Source of the DNA: Chromatiales bacterium
Lineage (GTDB): Bacteria; Pseudomonadota; Gammaproteobacteria; Steroidobacterales; GCA-2729495
NCBI GenBank assembly: GCA_002688175.1
Contig: NZCC01000063.1
Coordinates: 1-37,349, forward strand
Length of the DNA: 37,349 bases
Direction: 5' to 3'
Each line of letters begins with the position of its first letter. Within the stretch, counting starts at the first letter, position 1. The position numbers and the translations under genes were made by a program. Shown in pieces: positions 22,788 to 31,971 of this stretch. The notes beneath the pieces are model-generated. The model saw nothing but the letters and a program-made list of their open reading frames with translations, was not told where the DNA came from and made no database searches.

Positions 22788-25640
22788 TTACCCGGTCTTA
22801 CGCATCCGGTCTTTATTTTCCTGTTTCAGGATAGGTGCCAGGTACTGACCCGTGAACGATTTCGGGTTTGTCGCAACCGTTTCCGGTGTGCCCTCGGCAA
22901 CGAGCAGGCCACCCCCATCACCACCTTCAGGCCCGAGGTCGATGATCCAGTCCGCTGTTTTGATGACGTCGAGATTGTGCTCGATGACAACGATGGTATT
23001 GCCCTGATCACGCAGTCGTTGCAATACTTCGATCAGATGAGCGATGTCATGAAAGTGCAGGCCGGTTGTTGGTTCATCGAGTATATATAAGGTATTGCCG
23101 GTCGCACGCTTGGACAACTCCTTGGCAAGTTTGACTCGCTGTGCTTCGCCACCTGACAGGGTCGTCGCATTCTGTCCAAGCTTTATGTATGACAATCCGA
23201 CATCGAGCAGCGTCTGTAGCTTGCGCTCAATAACCGGCACATTCTTGAAGAATTCATGGGCGTCCTCGACGGTCATGTCGAGAACTTCGTGGATGTTTTT
23301 CCCCTTGTACTTGATTTCGAGAGTTTCGCGGTTATACCGCTGTCCCTTGCAGACATCACACGGCACATAGACATCCGGCAGGAAATGCATCTCGACGCGG
23401 ATGAGACCGTCACCCTGGCATGGTTCGCAGCGGCCGCCCTTGACATTGAAACTGAAACGGCCGGGCTTCAGTCCGCGTGAACGCGCTTCCTGGGTGCCGG
23501 AAAACAGATCGCGGACGGCGGTAAACAGGCCTGAATAAGTCGCCGGGTTGGAACGCGGGGTACGTCCGATCGGTTTCTGACTGATCTCAATAATGCGATC
23601 GACGTGTTCAAGTCCGGTGAGTTGGCTGTGCGGCGCCGGATCATGGCTGCTTTTATTGATGATTTCGGCGGCGGCTTTATACAAGGTGTCGTTAATCAGT
23701 GTCGACTTGCCTGATCCGGATACGCCGGTTACACAGGTCATGACGCGCAGCGGAATATTGACATCGATTTGTTGCAGGTTGTTGCCGTGCGCACCCTTGA
23801 TGGTCAGCATCAGTTGCTGATCAACCGGGCAACGGGTTTGCGGCATATCAATTTGTGTGCGGCCCGACAGGTATTGTCCTGTCAGCGAGGCCGGATTTTT
23901 CAGTATGTCCGCCGGGGTTCCCTCGGCAACGATTGCTCCGCCATGAATGCCGGCGCCGGGACCAAGATCTACAACATGATCTGCAGACAGGATCGCTTCG
24001 GCATCGTGCTCGACAACAATGACAGTATTGCCGAGATCTCGTAAGTGGACCAGTGTATTCAGCAGGCGCCGGTTATCGCGTTGATGCAGGCCGATGGATG
24101 GTTCATCAAGGATATACATGACGCCGACCAGGCCCGAACCGATCTGACTTGCCAGCCGGATGCGTTGTGCTTCACCACCCGACAGAGTTTCCGCGCTGCG
24201 ATCCAGGCTTAAGTATTCGAGGCCGACATCGCCAAGAAACTTCAGGCGATCACGAATTTCCTTGAAGATCTTGGCCGCCACCTCGCCGCGCCAGCCGGTC
24301 AGTTTCAGGTCATCAAAAAATGCGAGTGCCTGGCTGATAGACATCGAGGTAATTTCCGGGATTGACCGATCACTGATAAAGACATTACGTGCGGCGGTAT
24401 TCAGTCGGGTTCCGTGGCAGTTCGGGCATTCCTGGACACTCAGATACTTGGCGAGTTCCTCGCGGACCATCGTCGAATCGGTTTCCCGGTAGCGTCGTTC
24501 GAGGTTCGGCAGGATGCCCTCGAAACGATGTGTCCGTTTGACCTGGGCACCGCGTGGGCTGCGGTAATGAAATTCAATTTCTTCATCGCCGCTGCCGGTC
24601 AACAGTATGGCGCGGATGGGTTCGTCGAGTTCCTCAAATGGCGTCTCGACGTCAAAGCCGTAGTGTCCGGCCAGGCACTGGATCAGCTGGAAGTAATACG
24701 CATTACGCCGGTTCCAGCCACGGATTGCGCCACCGGCCAGGCTGAGTTGCGGTTGCTTGACGACCCGGTCGGCATCGAAGAATTGGCGAACACCCAGGCC
24801 ATCACAACTCGGGCAGGCACCGACCGGATTATTAAAAGAGAACAATCGTGGTTCCAGCTCAGAGATGCTGTAGCTGCAAATCGGACAGGCAAAGCGATCG
24901 GAAAACAGCAGTTCTTCACCGTGGCCATCTATGGGAGCTATTTTCACCAGGCCGTCGGCAAGTTTAAGCGTGGTTTCGAACGACTCGGCAAGTCTCAATG
25001 CGAGGTCTGCACGGATTTTGAAACGGTCAACGACGACCTCAATGGTGTGTTTGCGACGCAGGTCGAGCTTCGGCGGGTCATCCAGTTCGTATACTTCGCC
25101 GTCGATCCGCGCCCGGACGAAGCCTTGTGATTGCAGGCCGGCCAGTAGCTGTACATGTTCACCTTTACGATCCTGTACGACGGGAGCGAGCATCATAAGC
25201 CGTGTATCAGGCTTGAATGCCATGACCTGATCGACCATCTGGCTGATCGTCTGTGCAGCGAGATCCTCGTCGTGATCGGGACAACGGGGCCGGCCGGCGC
25301 GGGCAAACAGCAGCCGCAAGTAGTCATAAATTTCGGTTACGGTACCGACCGTCGAACGTGGGTTGTGCGAAGTTGATTTCTGTTCGATCGAGATGGCCGG
25401 CGACAGGCCCTCAATATGGTCGATATCCGGCTTCTCCATCATCGACAGGAACTGGCGGGCATAGGCTGACAGGGATTCGACATAGCGCCGTTGCCCCTCT
25501 GCATAAATCGTGTCAAAGGCCAGCGATGACTTACCTGAACCAGATAAACCGGTGATAACGATTAATTGGTCACGGGGCAAATCCAGATCGATGTTCTGAA
25601 GATTATGGGTTCGGGCACCGCGGATACTAATGGTTTTCAT
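22788..25640 (-). CDS. uvrA: Excinuclease ABC subunit A
   Basis: A 950-residue damage-sensing ATPase of nucleotide-excision repair, working with UvrB and UvrC. Two ABC ATPase modules are visible: Walker [13 protein letters not shown] (about 32-43) and [13 protein letters not shown] (about 640-652), and ABC signatures [18 protein letters not shown] and [18 protein letters not shown]. Zinc modules are [20 protein letters not shown] then CPSCDGLG, and [20 protein letters not shown] then [10 protein letters not shown]. Length agrees with the family (about 940). The gene is divergent from ssb, a common gammaproteobacterial arrangement, and converges with trpS. I looked for a LexA box (CTG...CAG type) between uvrA and ssb and found none that fits. 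Confidence 0.97.
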   Translation of the reverse strand: MKTISIRGARTHNLQNIDLDLPRDQLIVITGLSGSGKSSLAFDTIYAEGQRRYVESLSAYARQFLSMMEKPDIDHIEGLSPAISIEQKSTSHNPRSTVGTVTEIYDYLRLLFARAGRPRCPDHDEDLAAQTISQMVDQVMAFKPDTRLMMLAPVVQDRKGEHVQLLAGLQSQGFVRARIDGEVYELDDPPKLDLRRKHTIEVVVDRFKIRADLALRLAESFETTLKLADGLVKIAPIDGHGEELLFSDRFACPICSYSISELEPRLFSFNNPVGACPSCDGLGVRQFFDADRVVKQPQLSLAGGAIRGWNRRNAYYFQLIQCLAGHYGFDVETPFEELDEPIRAILLTGSGDEEIEFHYRSPRGAQVKRTHRFEGILPNLERRYRETDSTMVREELAKYLSVQECPNCHGTRLNTAARNVFISDRSIPEITSMSISQALAFFDDLKLTGWRGEVAAKIFKEIRDRLKFLGDVGLEYLSLDRSAETLSGGEAQRIRLASQIGSGLVGVMYILDEPSIGLHQRDNRRLLNTLVHLRDLGNTVIVVEHDAEAILSADHVVDLGPGAGIHGGAIVAEGTPADILKNPASLTGQYLSGRTQIDMPQTRCPVDQQLMLTIKGAHGNNLQQIDVNIPLRVMTCVTGVSGSGKSTLINDTLYKAAAEIINKSSHDPAPHSQLTGLEHVDRIIEISQKPIGRTPRSNPATYSGLFTAVRDLFSGTQEARSRGLKPGRFSFNVKGGRCEPCQGDGLIRVEMHFLPDVYVPCDVCKGQRYNRETLEIKYKGKNIHEVLDMTVEDAHEFFKNVPVIERKLQTLLDVGLSYIKLGQNATTLSGGEAQRVKLAKELSKRATGNTLYILDEPTTGLHFHDIAHLIEVLQRLRDQGNTIVVIEHNLDVIKTADWIIDLGPEGGDGGGLLVAEGTPETVATNPKSFTGQYLAPILKQENKDRMRKTG

Positions 25641-25818
25641 GGTCCAGGGTCTTTATGCCTTGTCAAAATGCCCGGTTGTGGGGCGAACCATTAACTATAC
25701 GTCTTTTCAGAATTTCAACCAAAAAGGGGTGCTAAAAACGGACTTTTACACGTCCCGGGCGGCTATTACTTAAATTTATGGTCTTATGCAAGATTCGATG
25801 GTGTCTTTTTCCGGTTGT

Positions 25819-25871
25819 GGGCATACAATATGCCCCCCTCGCGCGATGGCTGCAGAGGGAAATTCTATAAT
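25819..25871 (+). promoter_or_regulatory. Candidate ssb promoter region
   Basis: A small inverted repeat (gggcat, loop acaat, atgccc at 25819-25835) is followed by a perfect TATAAT at 25866-25871, 34 bp before the ssb ATG. No matching -35 box is evident 17 bases upstream, so the assignment is tentative. Confidence 0.4.
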
Positions 25872-25905
25872 TATTAATTAAATCAATAAGTTACGGGGAT
25901 TTGCA

Positions 25906-26355
25906 ATGGCACGCGGCGTAAATAAAGTCATTTTGGTCGGCAATCTTGGACAGGATCCGGATACTCGTTACATGCCGAGCGGTGGTGCCGTAGTGAATTG
26001 CAGCCTGGCAACAACGGCTGCCTGGAAAGACAAGCAGACAGGTGAGCAAGTTGAGAAAACCGAGTGGCACCGGCTTGTATTTTTCAATCGTCTCGCGGAG
26101 ATTGCCGGCGAATACCTGAAAAAGGGTTCGCAGATCTACGTCGAGGGCGAACTGCAAACTCGCAAGTGGCAGGACAAAGAAGGTCAGGATCGCTATACGA
26201 CCGAGATCAAGGTTCGCGAGATGCAGATGCTCGGTAGCCGTGGTGGCGCCGGCATGGATGCATCTGCCCAGGGCGGCTACCAGGGGTCAGCGGCGAGACC
26301 CGCCGCGGCTGCACCGCAGCCCGAACCGGAATTCGACGACGGTATCCCGTTCTGA
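25906..26355 (+). CDS. ssb: Single-stranded DNA-binding protein
   Basis: A 149-residue OB-fold protein opening [20 protein letters not shown] and [17 protein letters not shown], the standard SSB start. It continues with [20 protein letters not shown] and [20 protein letters not shown], including aromatic DNA-contact residues. A Gly/Ala/Pro-rich linker leads to the acidic tip FDDGIPF, matching the DDDIPF tail that recruits replication and repair partners. It is essential for replication and repair. The gene is divergent from uvrA and followed by a strong hairpin terminator at 26381-26426, so it is probably a one-gene transcript. Confidence 0.97.
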   Translation: MARGVNKVILVGNLGQDPDTRYMPSGGAVVNCSLATTAAWKDKQTGEQVEKTEWHRLVFFNRLAEIAGEYLKKGSQIYVEGELQTRKWQDKEGQDRYTTEIKVREMQMLGSRGGAGMDASAQGGYQGSAARPAAAAPQPEPEFDDGIPF

Positions 26356-26380
26356 GTCAGACACAGCATTAAAATTTATG

Positions 26381-26426
26381 CATGACAAAACCGGCGTACC
26401 GTTCACGGTACGCCGGTTTTGTCATG
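26381..26426. terminator. Strong terminator hairpin after ssb
   Basis: A perfect 20-bp stem (26381-26400 with 26407-26426) and a 6-base loop. The GC-rich inner part (ccggcgtacc) has an A-run before it and TTTT after it within the stem arms, giving a terminator usable from either side. It begins 25 bp after the ssb stop and insulates ssb from sat-cysC. Confidence 0.85.
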
Positions 26427-26469
26427 AATCAGTAAAAACAGATATTAAGGAAAATCAGGAAATAAAATA

Positions 26470-28182
26470 ATGGGTGCGTTTAAAGAACCACATGGTGGCG
26501 AATTAAAAGATCTTTACCTGGGCGAGGCAGAGGCCGAGCAGGAAAAGCAACGGGGTCGGGACTATAAATCATGGGATCTGACCGACCGACAGGTTTGTGA
26601 TATTGAATTACTGTTGAACGGTGCATTTTCGCCGCTCGACGGATTTTTGACCGAAGCCGAGTACGATGCGGTGGTCAAGGATATGCACTTGCCGAATGGC
26701 ATCCTGTGGCCGATGCCGATTACGCTTGATGTGACCGAGGAGTTTGCCGGTTCACTCGCTGAGGGCGAGACGATTGCGTTGCGCGACAAGGAAGGTGTTT
26801 TGATCGCAACGCTCGAAGTCAGCGATAACTGGACACCGGACAAGGTGCGCGAAGCAAAACTCGTGTTTGGTAGCGAAGACGTCAAACACCCGGCCGTGAA
26901 CTATCTGCTGAACATTGCCCGCCCGGTCTACATCGGCGGCAAACTTAAAGGTGTCGAGGCACCGGTGCACTACGACTTCAAGGCACTGCGGGATACGCCG
27001 GCCGAGATGCGGGCTCGTTTCAAGAAGCTGGGCTGGCGCAAGGTCGTTGCGTTCCAGACCCGCAACCCGATGCACCGTGCGCATCAGGAACTGACTTTCC
27101 TTGCCGCGAAGGAACATGAAGCAAACCTGTTGATCCAGCCGGTCGTCGGCATGACCAAGCCCGGTGATATTGATCACTACACGCGCGTACGTTGCTATGA
27201 GCACCTGCTCGAGCAATACCCTGAGCAGACGACGGGCCTGAGCCTGCTGAATCTTGCGATGCGCATGGGAGGCCCGCGGGAGGCGCTGTGGCATGCACTG
27301 ATTCGCAAGAATTATGGCTGCACGCACTTCATCGTAGGCCGTGACCATGCCGGTCCGGGTAACGATTCGAACGACGAACCGTTTTACGGTCCGTACGATG
27401 CGCAGGAAATGATGAAGGAGTATGCGGATGAACTGGGCATCACGATGGTGCCGTTCCAGTTAATGGTTTATGTCGAGGAGCGTGCCGAATACATGCCGAT
27501 CGATCAGACCACAGACGATCAGACCGTGCTTAATATTTCCGGTACGGAATTCCGTCGTCGCTTGCAGCAAGGCCTTGAAATCCCGGCATGGTTTTCTTAT
27601 CCGAGGGTTGTCGAGGCGTTGCGCAAGTCTTATCCGCCGCGTCACAAGCAGGGCGTTACTGTTTTCTTTACCGGTTTATCCGGTTCCGGCAAGTCTACAA
27701 TCGCTAACGCGTTACTCGTCAAGTTGCTCGAAACGGGGGATCGTCCGGTTACTTTGCTCGACGGCGACCATGTGCGTAAGACTCTGTCGAGCGAACTCGG
27801 TTTCTCTAAAGAACATCGCGACCTGAACATCACGCGTATCGGCTATGTTGCTTCAGAGATCTGCAAGAACGGCGGTATCGCGATCTGTGCACCGATTGCA
27901 CCGTATACTTCAACTCGCCGTGCCGTGCGTGAAATGAACGAGGCTTTCGGTGGTTTTGTCGAAGTTCATGTTGCAACCTCGGTCGAGGTTTGTGAGCAGC
28001 GTGATCGCAAGGGCCTGTATGCGAAGGCTCGTGCCGGCATCATCAAGGAGTTCACCGGTATTTCCGATCCTTACGAAGCTCCGGAGAATCCTGAGGTTTA
28101 CATAGATACGGCTGACCTGAGTCCTGATCTGGCTGCACACCGTATTCTTGTGAAGCTGGAAAGTATGGGCTTCTTACGCTAG
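26470..28182 (+). CDS. Fused sulfate adenylyltransferase/adenylylsulfate kinase (PAPS synthetase)
   Basis: A 570-residue bifunctional enzyme converting sulfate plus two ATP to PAPS. Residues about 1-390 form a Sat-type ATP sulfurylase: DLTDRQVCDIELLLNGAFSP then LDGFLTEAEYD at the start, the active-site QTRNPMHRAHQELTF (near 196-210) and VGRDHAGPGNDSND (near 289-302). Residues about 395-570 are APS kinase: P-loop [11 protein letters not shown] (near 401), LDGDHVRKTLSSELGFSKEH and EVYIDTADLSPDLAA. All key motifs look intact. The orientation (sulfurylase first) matches that of bacterial fusions described in Aquifex-like and some gammaproteobacterial proteins, and replaces the usual cysDN/cysC set. 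A ribosome-binding site (caggaa) precedes the ATG. It stands alone between ssb and miaB. PAPS feeds sulfite reduction or sulfotransferases. Confidence 0.93.
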   Translation: MGAFKEPHGGELKDLYLGEAEAEQEKQRGRDYKSWDLTDRQVCDIELLLNGAFSPLDGFLTEAEYDAVVKDMHLPNGILWPMPITLDVTEEFAGSLAEGETIALRDKEGVLIATLEVSDNWTPDKVREAKLVFGSEDVKHPAVNYLLNIARPVYIGGKLKGVEAPVHYDFKALRDTPAEMRARFKKLGWRKVVAFQTRNPMHRAHQELTFLAAKEHEANLLIQPVVGMTKPGDIDHYTRVRCYEHLLEQYPEQTTGLSLLNLAMRMGGPREALWHALIRKNYGCTHFIVGRDHAGPGNDSNDEPFYGPYDAQEMMKEYADELGITMVPFQLMVYVEERAEYMPIDQTTDDQTVLNISGTEFRRRLQQGLEIPAWFSYPRVVEALRKSYPPRHKQGVTVFFTGLSGSGKSTIANALLVKLLETGDRPVTLLDGDHVRKTLSSELGFSKEHRDLNITRIGYVASEICKNGGIAICAPIAPYTSTRRAVREMNEAFGGFVEVHVATSVEVCEQRDRKGLYAKARAGIIKEFTGISDPYEAPENPEVYIDTADLSPDLAAHRILVKLESMGFLR

Positions 28183-28224
28183 GGTCTGATAACGATATTG
28201 GAGGGGGAAATTCCTTCCCTGGGT

Positions 28225-29565
28225 ATGCCAGGCAAGTTGTACGTTAAAACTTTTGGTTGTCAGATGAATGAGTACGATTCCAGCAAGATGCTGGACGTGC
28301 TCAATGACAGTCATGGGCTGGAATTGACGGACAATCCCGAAGATGCCGATGTCCTGCTGCTGAATACCTGCTCCATTCGTGAGAAAGCGCAGGAAAAAGT
28401 GTTCTCTGAACTGGGTCGCTGGCGACAGCTGAAAGAGCGGCGACCTGAACTGGTCATTGGTGTCGGTGGCTGTGTGGCGAGTCAGGAAGGCGACGCGTTG
28501 GCAAAACGTGCGCCGGTGGTTGATATCGTGTTCGGTCCACAGACCTTGCATAGGCTGCCCGCTATGGTGGAGCGTGCGCGCGCTGAACGCCACCCCGTTG
28601 TCGACGTCAGTTTTCCCGAGATCGAAAAGTTTGATCATTTACCGCAGCCGCGTGCGGAAGGCCCCACCGCGTTCGTGTCGATCATGGAAGGCTGCAGCCG
28701 GTTTTGCAGTTTTTGTGTCGTGCCCTACACGCGTGGCCGGGAAATCAGCCGGCCACTCGACGATGTCGTTGCCGAGATCGAACGTCTCGCCACGCAGGGT
28801 GTCAGGGAGGTCAACCTGCTGGGGCAGAACGTTAACGGCTATCGGGATGGAGTACGCAACGGTGAGGTTGTGGATCTGGCAATGCTGTTACAACATGTTG
28901 CACGTATCGAGTTGATTGAGCGGATTCGCTTCACGACCTCGCACCCGGTCAAGTTCGGCGATCGCCTGATCCGGGCCTATGCCGAAATTCCGCAACTTGC
29001 CAACTATATGCACTTGCCGGTTCAGAGTGGCAGTGATCGCATTCTGGCGTTGATGAAACGCCGCTATACGGCACTCGAATACAAGCAGAAGATTCGCGCG
29101 TTGCGCGAGGTGCGCCCGGACATCAGCCTTTCAACCGACATCATCGTTGGCTTTCCGGGGGAAACGGATCAGGACTTCGAGGAGACGATGAACCTGGTGA
29201 CCGAAATAGGTTTTGATCAGTCGTTCAGCTTTGTCTACAGTCCCCGGCCGGGAACGTCGGCGGCTGCCTTGGCAGATCCGATGTCGCGGGAAGAAAAACT
29301 GGTCCGCTTGTCACGTTTGCAGTCACAGATCTCTGCGCAGGCCATGGAGATTAGTCAGGGTATGGTCGGCAGCGTGCAGAAGGTACTGGTTGAAAAGCCA
29401 TCCCGTAAAGATCCACAGCAGCTGGCCGGCAGGACTGAGAATAATCGCTGGGTCAACTTTACCGGCGATTCCGGATTGATCGGCAGCTTTGTTGCGATCG
29501 AGATTTCCGAGGCCTTGCCCAATTCGCTGCGAGGACGCCAGCACGTGCCGGTACAATCCACTTGA
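28225..29565 (+). CDS. miaB: tRNA-2-methylthio-N6-dimethylallyladenosine synthase
   Basis: About 446 residues; a radical-SAM methylthiotransferase that adds a methylthio group to i6A37 of tRNAs. Three N-terminal cluster cysteines are visible (Cys12 in [10 protein letters not shown], Cys49 in [11 protein letters not shown], Cys83 in [10 protein letters not shown]). The radical-SAM triad is Cys157-x3-Cys161-x2-Cys164 in [22 protein letters not shown]-terminal TRAM domain begins near residue 370 ([12 protein letters not shown]). The frame opens at TTG 28198, but [13 protein letters not shown] from the ATG at 28225 matches the family start. It is first in the block that continues with ybeZ; its last bases overlap the next start. 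Confidence 0.95.
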   Translation: MPGKLYVKTFGCQMNEYDSSKMLDVLNDSHGLELTDNPEDADVLLLNTCSIREKAQEKVFSELGRWRQLKERRPELVIGVGGCVASQEGDALAKRAPVVDIVFGPQTLHRLPAMVERARAERHPVVDVSFPEIEKFDHLPQPRAEGPTAFVSIMEGCSRFCSFCVVPYTRGREISRPLDDVVAEIERLATQGVREVNLLGQNVNGYRDGVRNGEVVDLAMLLQHVARIELIERIRFTTSHPVKFGDRLIRAYAEIPQLANYMHLPVQSGSDRILALMKRRYTALEYKQKIRALREVRPDISLSTDIIVGFPGETDQDFEETMNLVTEIGFDQSFSFVYSPRPGTSAAALADPMSREEKLVRLSRLQSQISAQAMEISQGMVGSVQKVLVEKPSRKDPQQLAGRTENNRWVNFTGDSGLIGSFVAIEISEALPNSLRGRQHVPVQST

Positions 29566-30596
29566 CCAGGGTAGACGCAAACACAAGTCTCGAGATTCTG
29601 CTCGAACCGCTGGACAATAAGGTGTTGGCTAACCTGTGTGGGCAACTCGATGAGCACTTGCGCCAGATAGAACAACGGCTTGATGTGCATATCCGCAATC
29701 GCGGCAATCACTTTCGGGTTATCGGTTCGGAACAGGCCGTGCAACAAGGTATTCGTGTGCTCAAAAAATTGTATGCAAGGGCCGGTCACGAAAGTCTTGA
29801 TCCTCAGCAGGTCCATTTAAGTTTGCAGGAGTCTTCGATGGCAGAAAAAAATTCCGCCACTGATCCCGCCAGTGGCAAAACCACCGATCGCACCGAGGCC
29901 GATGACGGACAGATCAGGACGCGGCGAGTGTTGATTCGTCCGCGCGGCAAACATCAACATGCTTATGTCGACGGTATCAAGAGGCATGATCTGACTTTCG
30001 GTATCGGTCCGGCCGGTACCGGCAAGACCTATCTCGCCGTCGCCTGCGCTGTTGAGGCACTTGAGCAGGAACATGTTCGGCGCATCGTGCTGGTTCGTCC
30101 GGCCGTTGAAGCCGGTGAGCGTCTGGGGTTTTTACCGGGTGACCTGGCGCAGAAGGTCGATCCGTATCTGCGCCCAATGTATGACGCGCTTTACGAGATG
30201 ATTGGTTTTGATCGGGTCAGCAAACTGATCGAGCGCAACATCATCGAGGTTGCGCCACTCGCCTTCATGCGCGGGCGCACCCTGAATGAGAGTTTCATCA
30301 TTCTCGATGAGGCGCAGAATACGACCATCGAACAAATGAAAATGTTCCTGACCCGCATGGGCTTCGGCTCGCGTGCAGTGGTAACGGGCGATATTACTCA
30401 GATTGATTTACCACGCAGCCAGGTCTCCGGTCTGCGCCACGTCCTGCGCGTACTGGACGAGGTGCCCGGCGTCAGCTTCACATTTTTCAATGCCCGCGAT
30501 GTGGTCCGCCATGATCTCGTGCAGCGCGTCGTCGAGGCTTATGAAGAATACGAAGCGAAACCATCGTCAGATCGTCAGGATGATTCGGGTCAATGA
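29562..30596 (+). CDS. ybeZ: PhoH-like ATPase YbeZ
   Basis: A 344-residue PhoH-family ATPase tied to ribosome and RNA quality control with YbeY. The N-terminal part reads [20 protein letters not shown] then [20 protein letters not shown], as in YbeZ. The P-loop is GPAGTGKTY (149-157) and Walker B is [19 protein letters not shown], with an RFDR-like [20 protein letters not shown] at the end. The start is a TTG overlapping the miaB stop by a few bases and gives the expected N-terminus. Its stop overlaps the ybeY start (ATGA), so translation is likely coupled. Confidence 0.93.
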   Translation: MTRVDANTSLEILLEPLDNKVLANLCGQLDEHLRQIEQRLDVHIRNRGNHFRVIGSEQAVQQGIRVLKKLYARAGHESLDPQQVHLSLQESSMAEKNSATDPASGKTTDRTEADDGQIRTRRVLIRPRGKHQHAYVDGIKRHDLTFGIGPAGTGKTYLAVACAVEALEQEHVRRIVLVRPAVEAGERLGFLPGDLAQKVDPYLRPMYDALYEMIGFDRVSKLIERNIIEVAPLAFMRGRTLNESFIILDEAQNTTIEQMKMFLTRMGFGSRAVVTGDITQIDLPRSQVSGLRHVLRVLDEVPGVSFTFFNARDVVRHDLVQRVVEAYEEYEAKPSSDRQDDSGQ

Positions 30597-31099
30597 GTGA
30601 CAGCGGTGTGCTGCAGGTAGATTTGCAGTTTGCAGATGCCGGGTTCAGTGTGCCGGATGATGCGGACTGGGCAAGTTGGGTTGGCGCAGCATTGTCTGTC
30701 GGCGGTCGCCCGGTTGCGGGTATTGTGACGGTGCGCCTGGTAAGCGAAGATGAGAGCGCCGAATTAAATTTTTCGTATCGCAACAAGCCGGGAGCAACGA
30801 ATGTACTGGCATTCCCCGGCCCGGGTGATGAACTGGTCATGCCGAATGTTGAGCTGGAGCTTGGTGACCTGGTCATTTGTCTGCCGGTGGCGTGTCGGGA
30901 AGCCGAGGAACAGGGTAAGCGCCCCGTGGACCACCTGGCACATCTGGTCGTACATGGCACGCTACACCTGATAGGTTACGATCATGAGCAAGAGGCGGAT
31001 GCCGGGCGTATGGAGAGCCTCGAGGTTCGGGTGCTTGGCGGACTTGGCCTTGCCAACCCCTACGCTGATCCTGAACAGATAACTGACAACAGACTATGA
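30593..31099 (+). CDS. ybeY: Endoribonuclease YbeY (rRNA maturation)
   Basis: A 168-residue single-zinc protein involved in 16S rRNA 3'-end maturation and 70S quality control. The diagnostic motif HGTLHLIGYDHEQEADAGRM supplies three zinc-ligand His (121, 125, 131). Before it, FSYRNKPGATNVLAFPGP is the conserved loop (usual R..d.pTDVLSFp, here ATNVLAFP). The ATG overlaps the ybeZ stop (ATGA), and the gene's stop likewise overlaps corC. The Asn-for-Asp change in the TDVLSF segment is shared by some gammaproteobacterial YbeY as I recall, and I do not treat it as a lesion. Confidence 0.94.
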   Translation: MSDSGVLQVDLQFADAGFSVPDDADWASWVGAALSVGGRPVAGIVTVRLVSEDESAELNFSYRNKPGATNVLAFPGPGDELVMPNVELELGDLVICLPVACREAEEQGKRPVDHLAHLVVHGTLHLIGYDHEQEADAGRMESLEVRVLGGLGLANPYADPEQITDNRL

Positions 31100-31971
31100 G
31101 CGGTAATAACAAAGACGAACAAACACAGTTGCAGGACTGGTGGTCGCGGTTACGTGGTTTGTTTAATCATCCGGTACCGACCAGGGATAGCCTGCTGAAG
31201 CTGTTACGCGATGAGCGCTGGAGCAAAATTATCAGTGCCGACGAGATGACGATGCTGAGTGGTGTGCTCAAAGTGTCTGAGGCTCAGGTTCGCGAGGTCA
31301 TGATTCCGCGATCCCACATGGTCGTCATCGAGCGTGGTACGCCAAAAGAAGAGATCATTAAAATAATCGTTGAGTCCGGTCACTCCCGGTTCCCGATTAT
31401 TGGCGAAGACCGGGATGAAGTCGTCGGTATCCTGCTGGCCAAGGATGTCTTGTCCCATATTGTGTCCAGTCCGGACGAGACCTTCGATCTCAGGCCCTTC
31501 CTGCGCCAGCCGACTTTCATTCCCGAGAGCAAGCGGCTCAATACATTGCTCAAGGAATTTCGTGTCAGCCGCAATCACATGGCGATCGTCGTTGATGAAT
31601 ATGGGGGTACGGCCGGATTGCTGACCATCGAAGACGTGCTCGAGGAAATTGTCGGTGAGATCGATGATGAACATGACCCGCTTGAGATTGAACCGATCCA
31701 GAAAAAATCGGATTCACTCTTCCAGGTCCGTGCGCTGACTCGTATTGATGAGTTCAATGAATATTTTGGTACCGAATTCAGCGATGAGGAATATGACACG
31801 ATCGGTGGTTTGATTATCCATGAACTGGGTTCCATGCCGCGGCGGGGCGAGCACGTGTTCTTCGACGGGTTCGAGTTCAGGGTTGTGCAGGCCGACCGTC
31901 GCCGGGTACATGTCCTTGAGGTGACCCGCAAAGAGCCACCGGTCGATACCGGGACAACGGCCGAACCTTGA
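31096..31971 (+). CDS. corC: CorC/YbeX CBS-domain protein
   Basis: A 291-residue cytoplasmic protein. The opening WSRLRGLFNHPVPTRDSLLK is family-like. Two CBS domains follow (about 65-125 with VREVMIPRSHMVVIERGTPK and HSRFPIIGEDRDEVVGILLA; about 130-185 with VSRNHMAIVVDEYGGTAGLL and TIEDVLEEIVGEIDDEHD). A C-terminal CorC/HlyC transporter-associated domain ends the protein (EYDTIGGLIIHELGSMPRRG). Members are linked to magnesium/cobalt homeostasis and, in E. coli, ribosome physiology through the ybeZYX operon. ATG overlaps the ybeY stop (ATGA); stop overlaps the lnt start. Confidence 0.93.
   Translation: MSGNNKDEQTQLQDWWSRLRGLFNHPVPTRDSLLKLLRDERWSKIISADEMTMLSGVLKVSEAQVREVMIPRSHMVVIERGTPKEEIIKIIVESGHSRFPIIGEDRDEVVGILLAKDVLSHIVSSPDETFDLRPFLRQPTFIPESKRLNTLLKEFRVSRNHMAIVVDEYGGTAGLLTIEDVLEEIVGEIDDEHDPLEIEPIQKKSDSLFQVRALTRIDEFNEYFGTEFSDEEYDTIGGLIIHELGSMPRRGEHVFFDGFEFRVVQADRRRVHVLEVTRKEPPVDTGTTAEP

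Noticed and set aside
24414-25130. 238-residue plus-strand ORF inside uvrA
   Set aside because: Antisense shadow of uvrA; codon pattern follows the opposite strand.
26752-27348. 198-residue minus-strand ORF inside the sat-cysC fusion
   Set aside because: Antisense shadow of a gene with all catalytic motifs.
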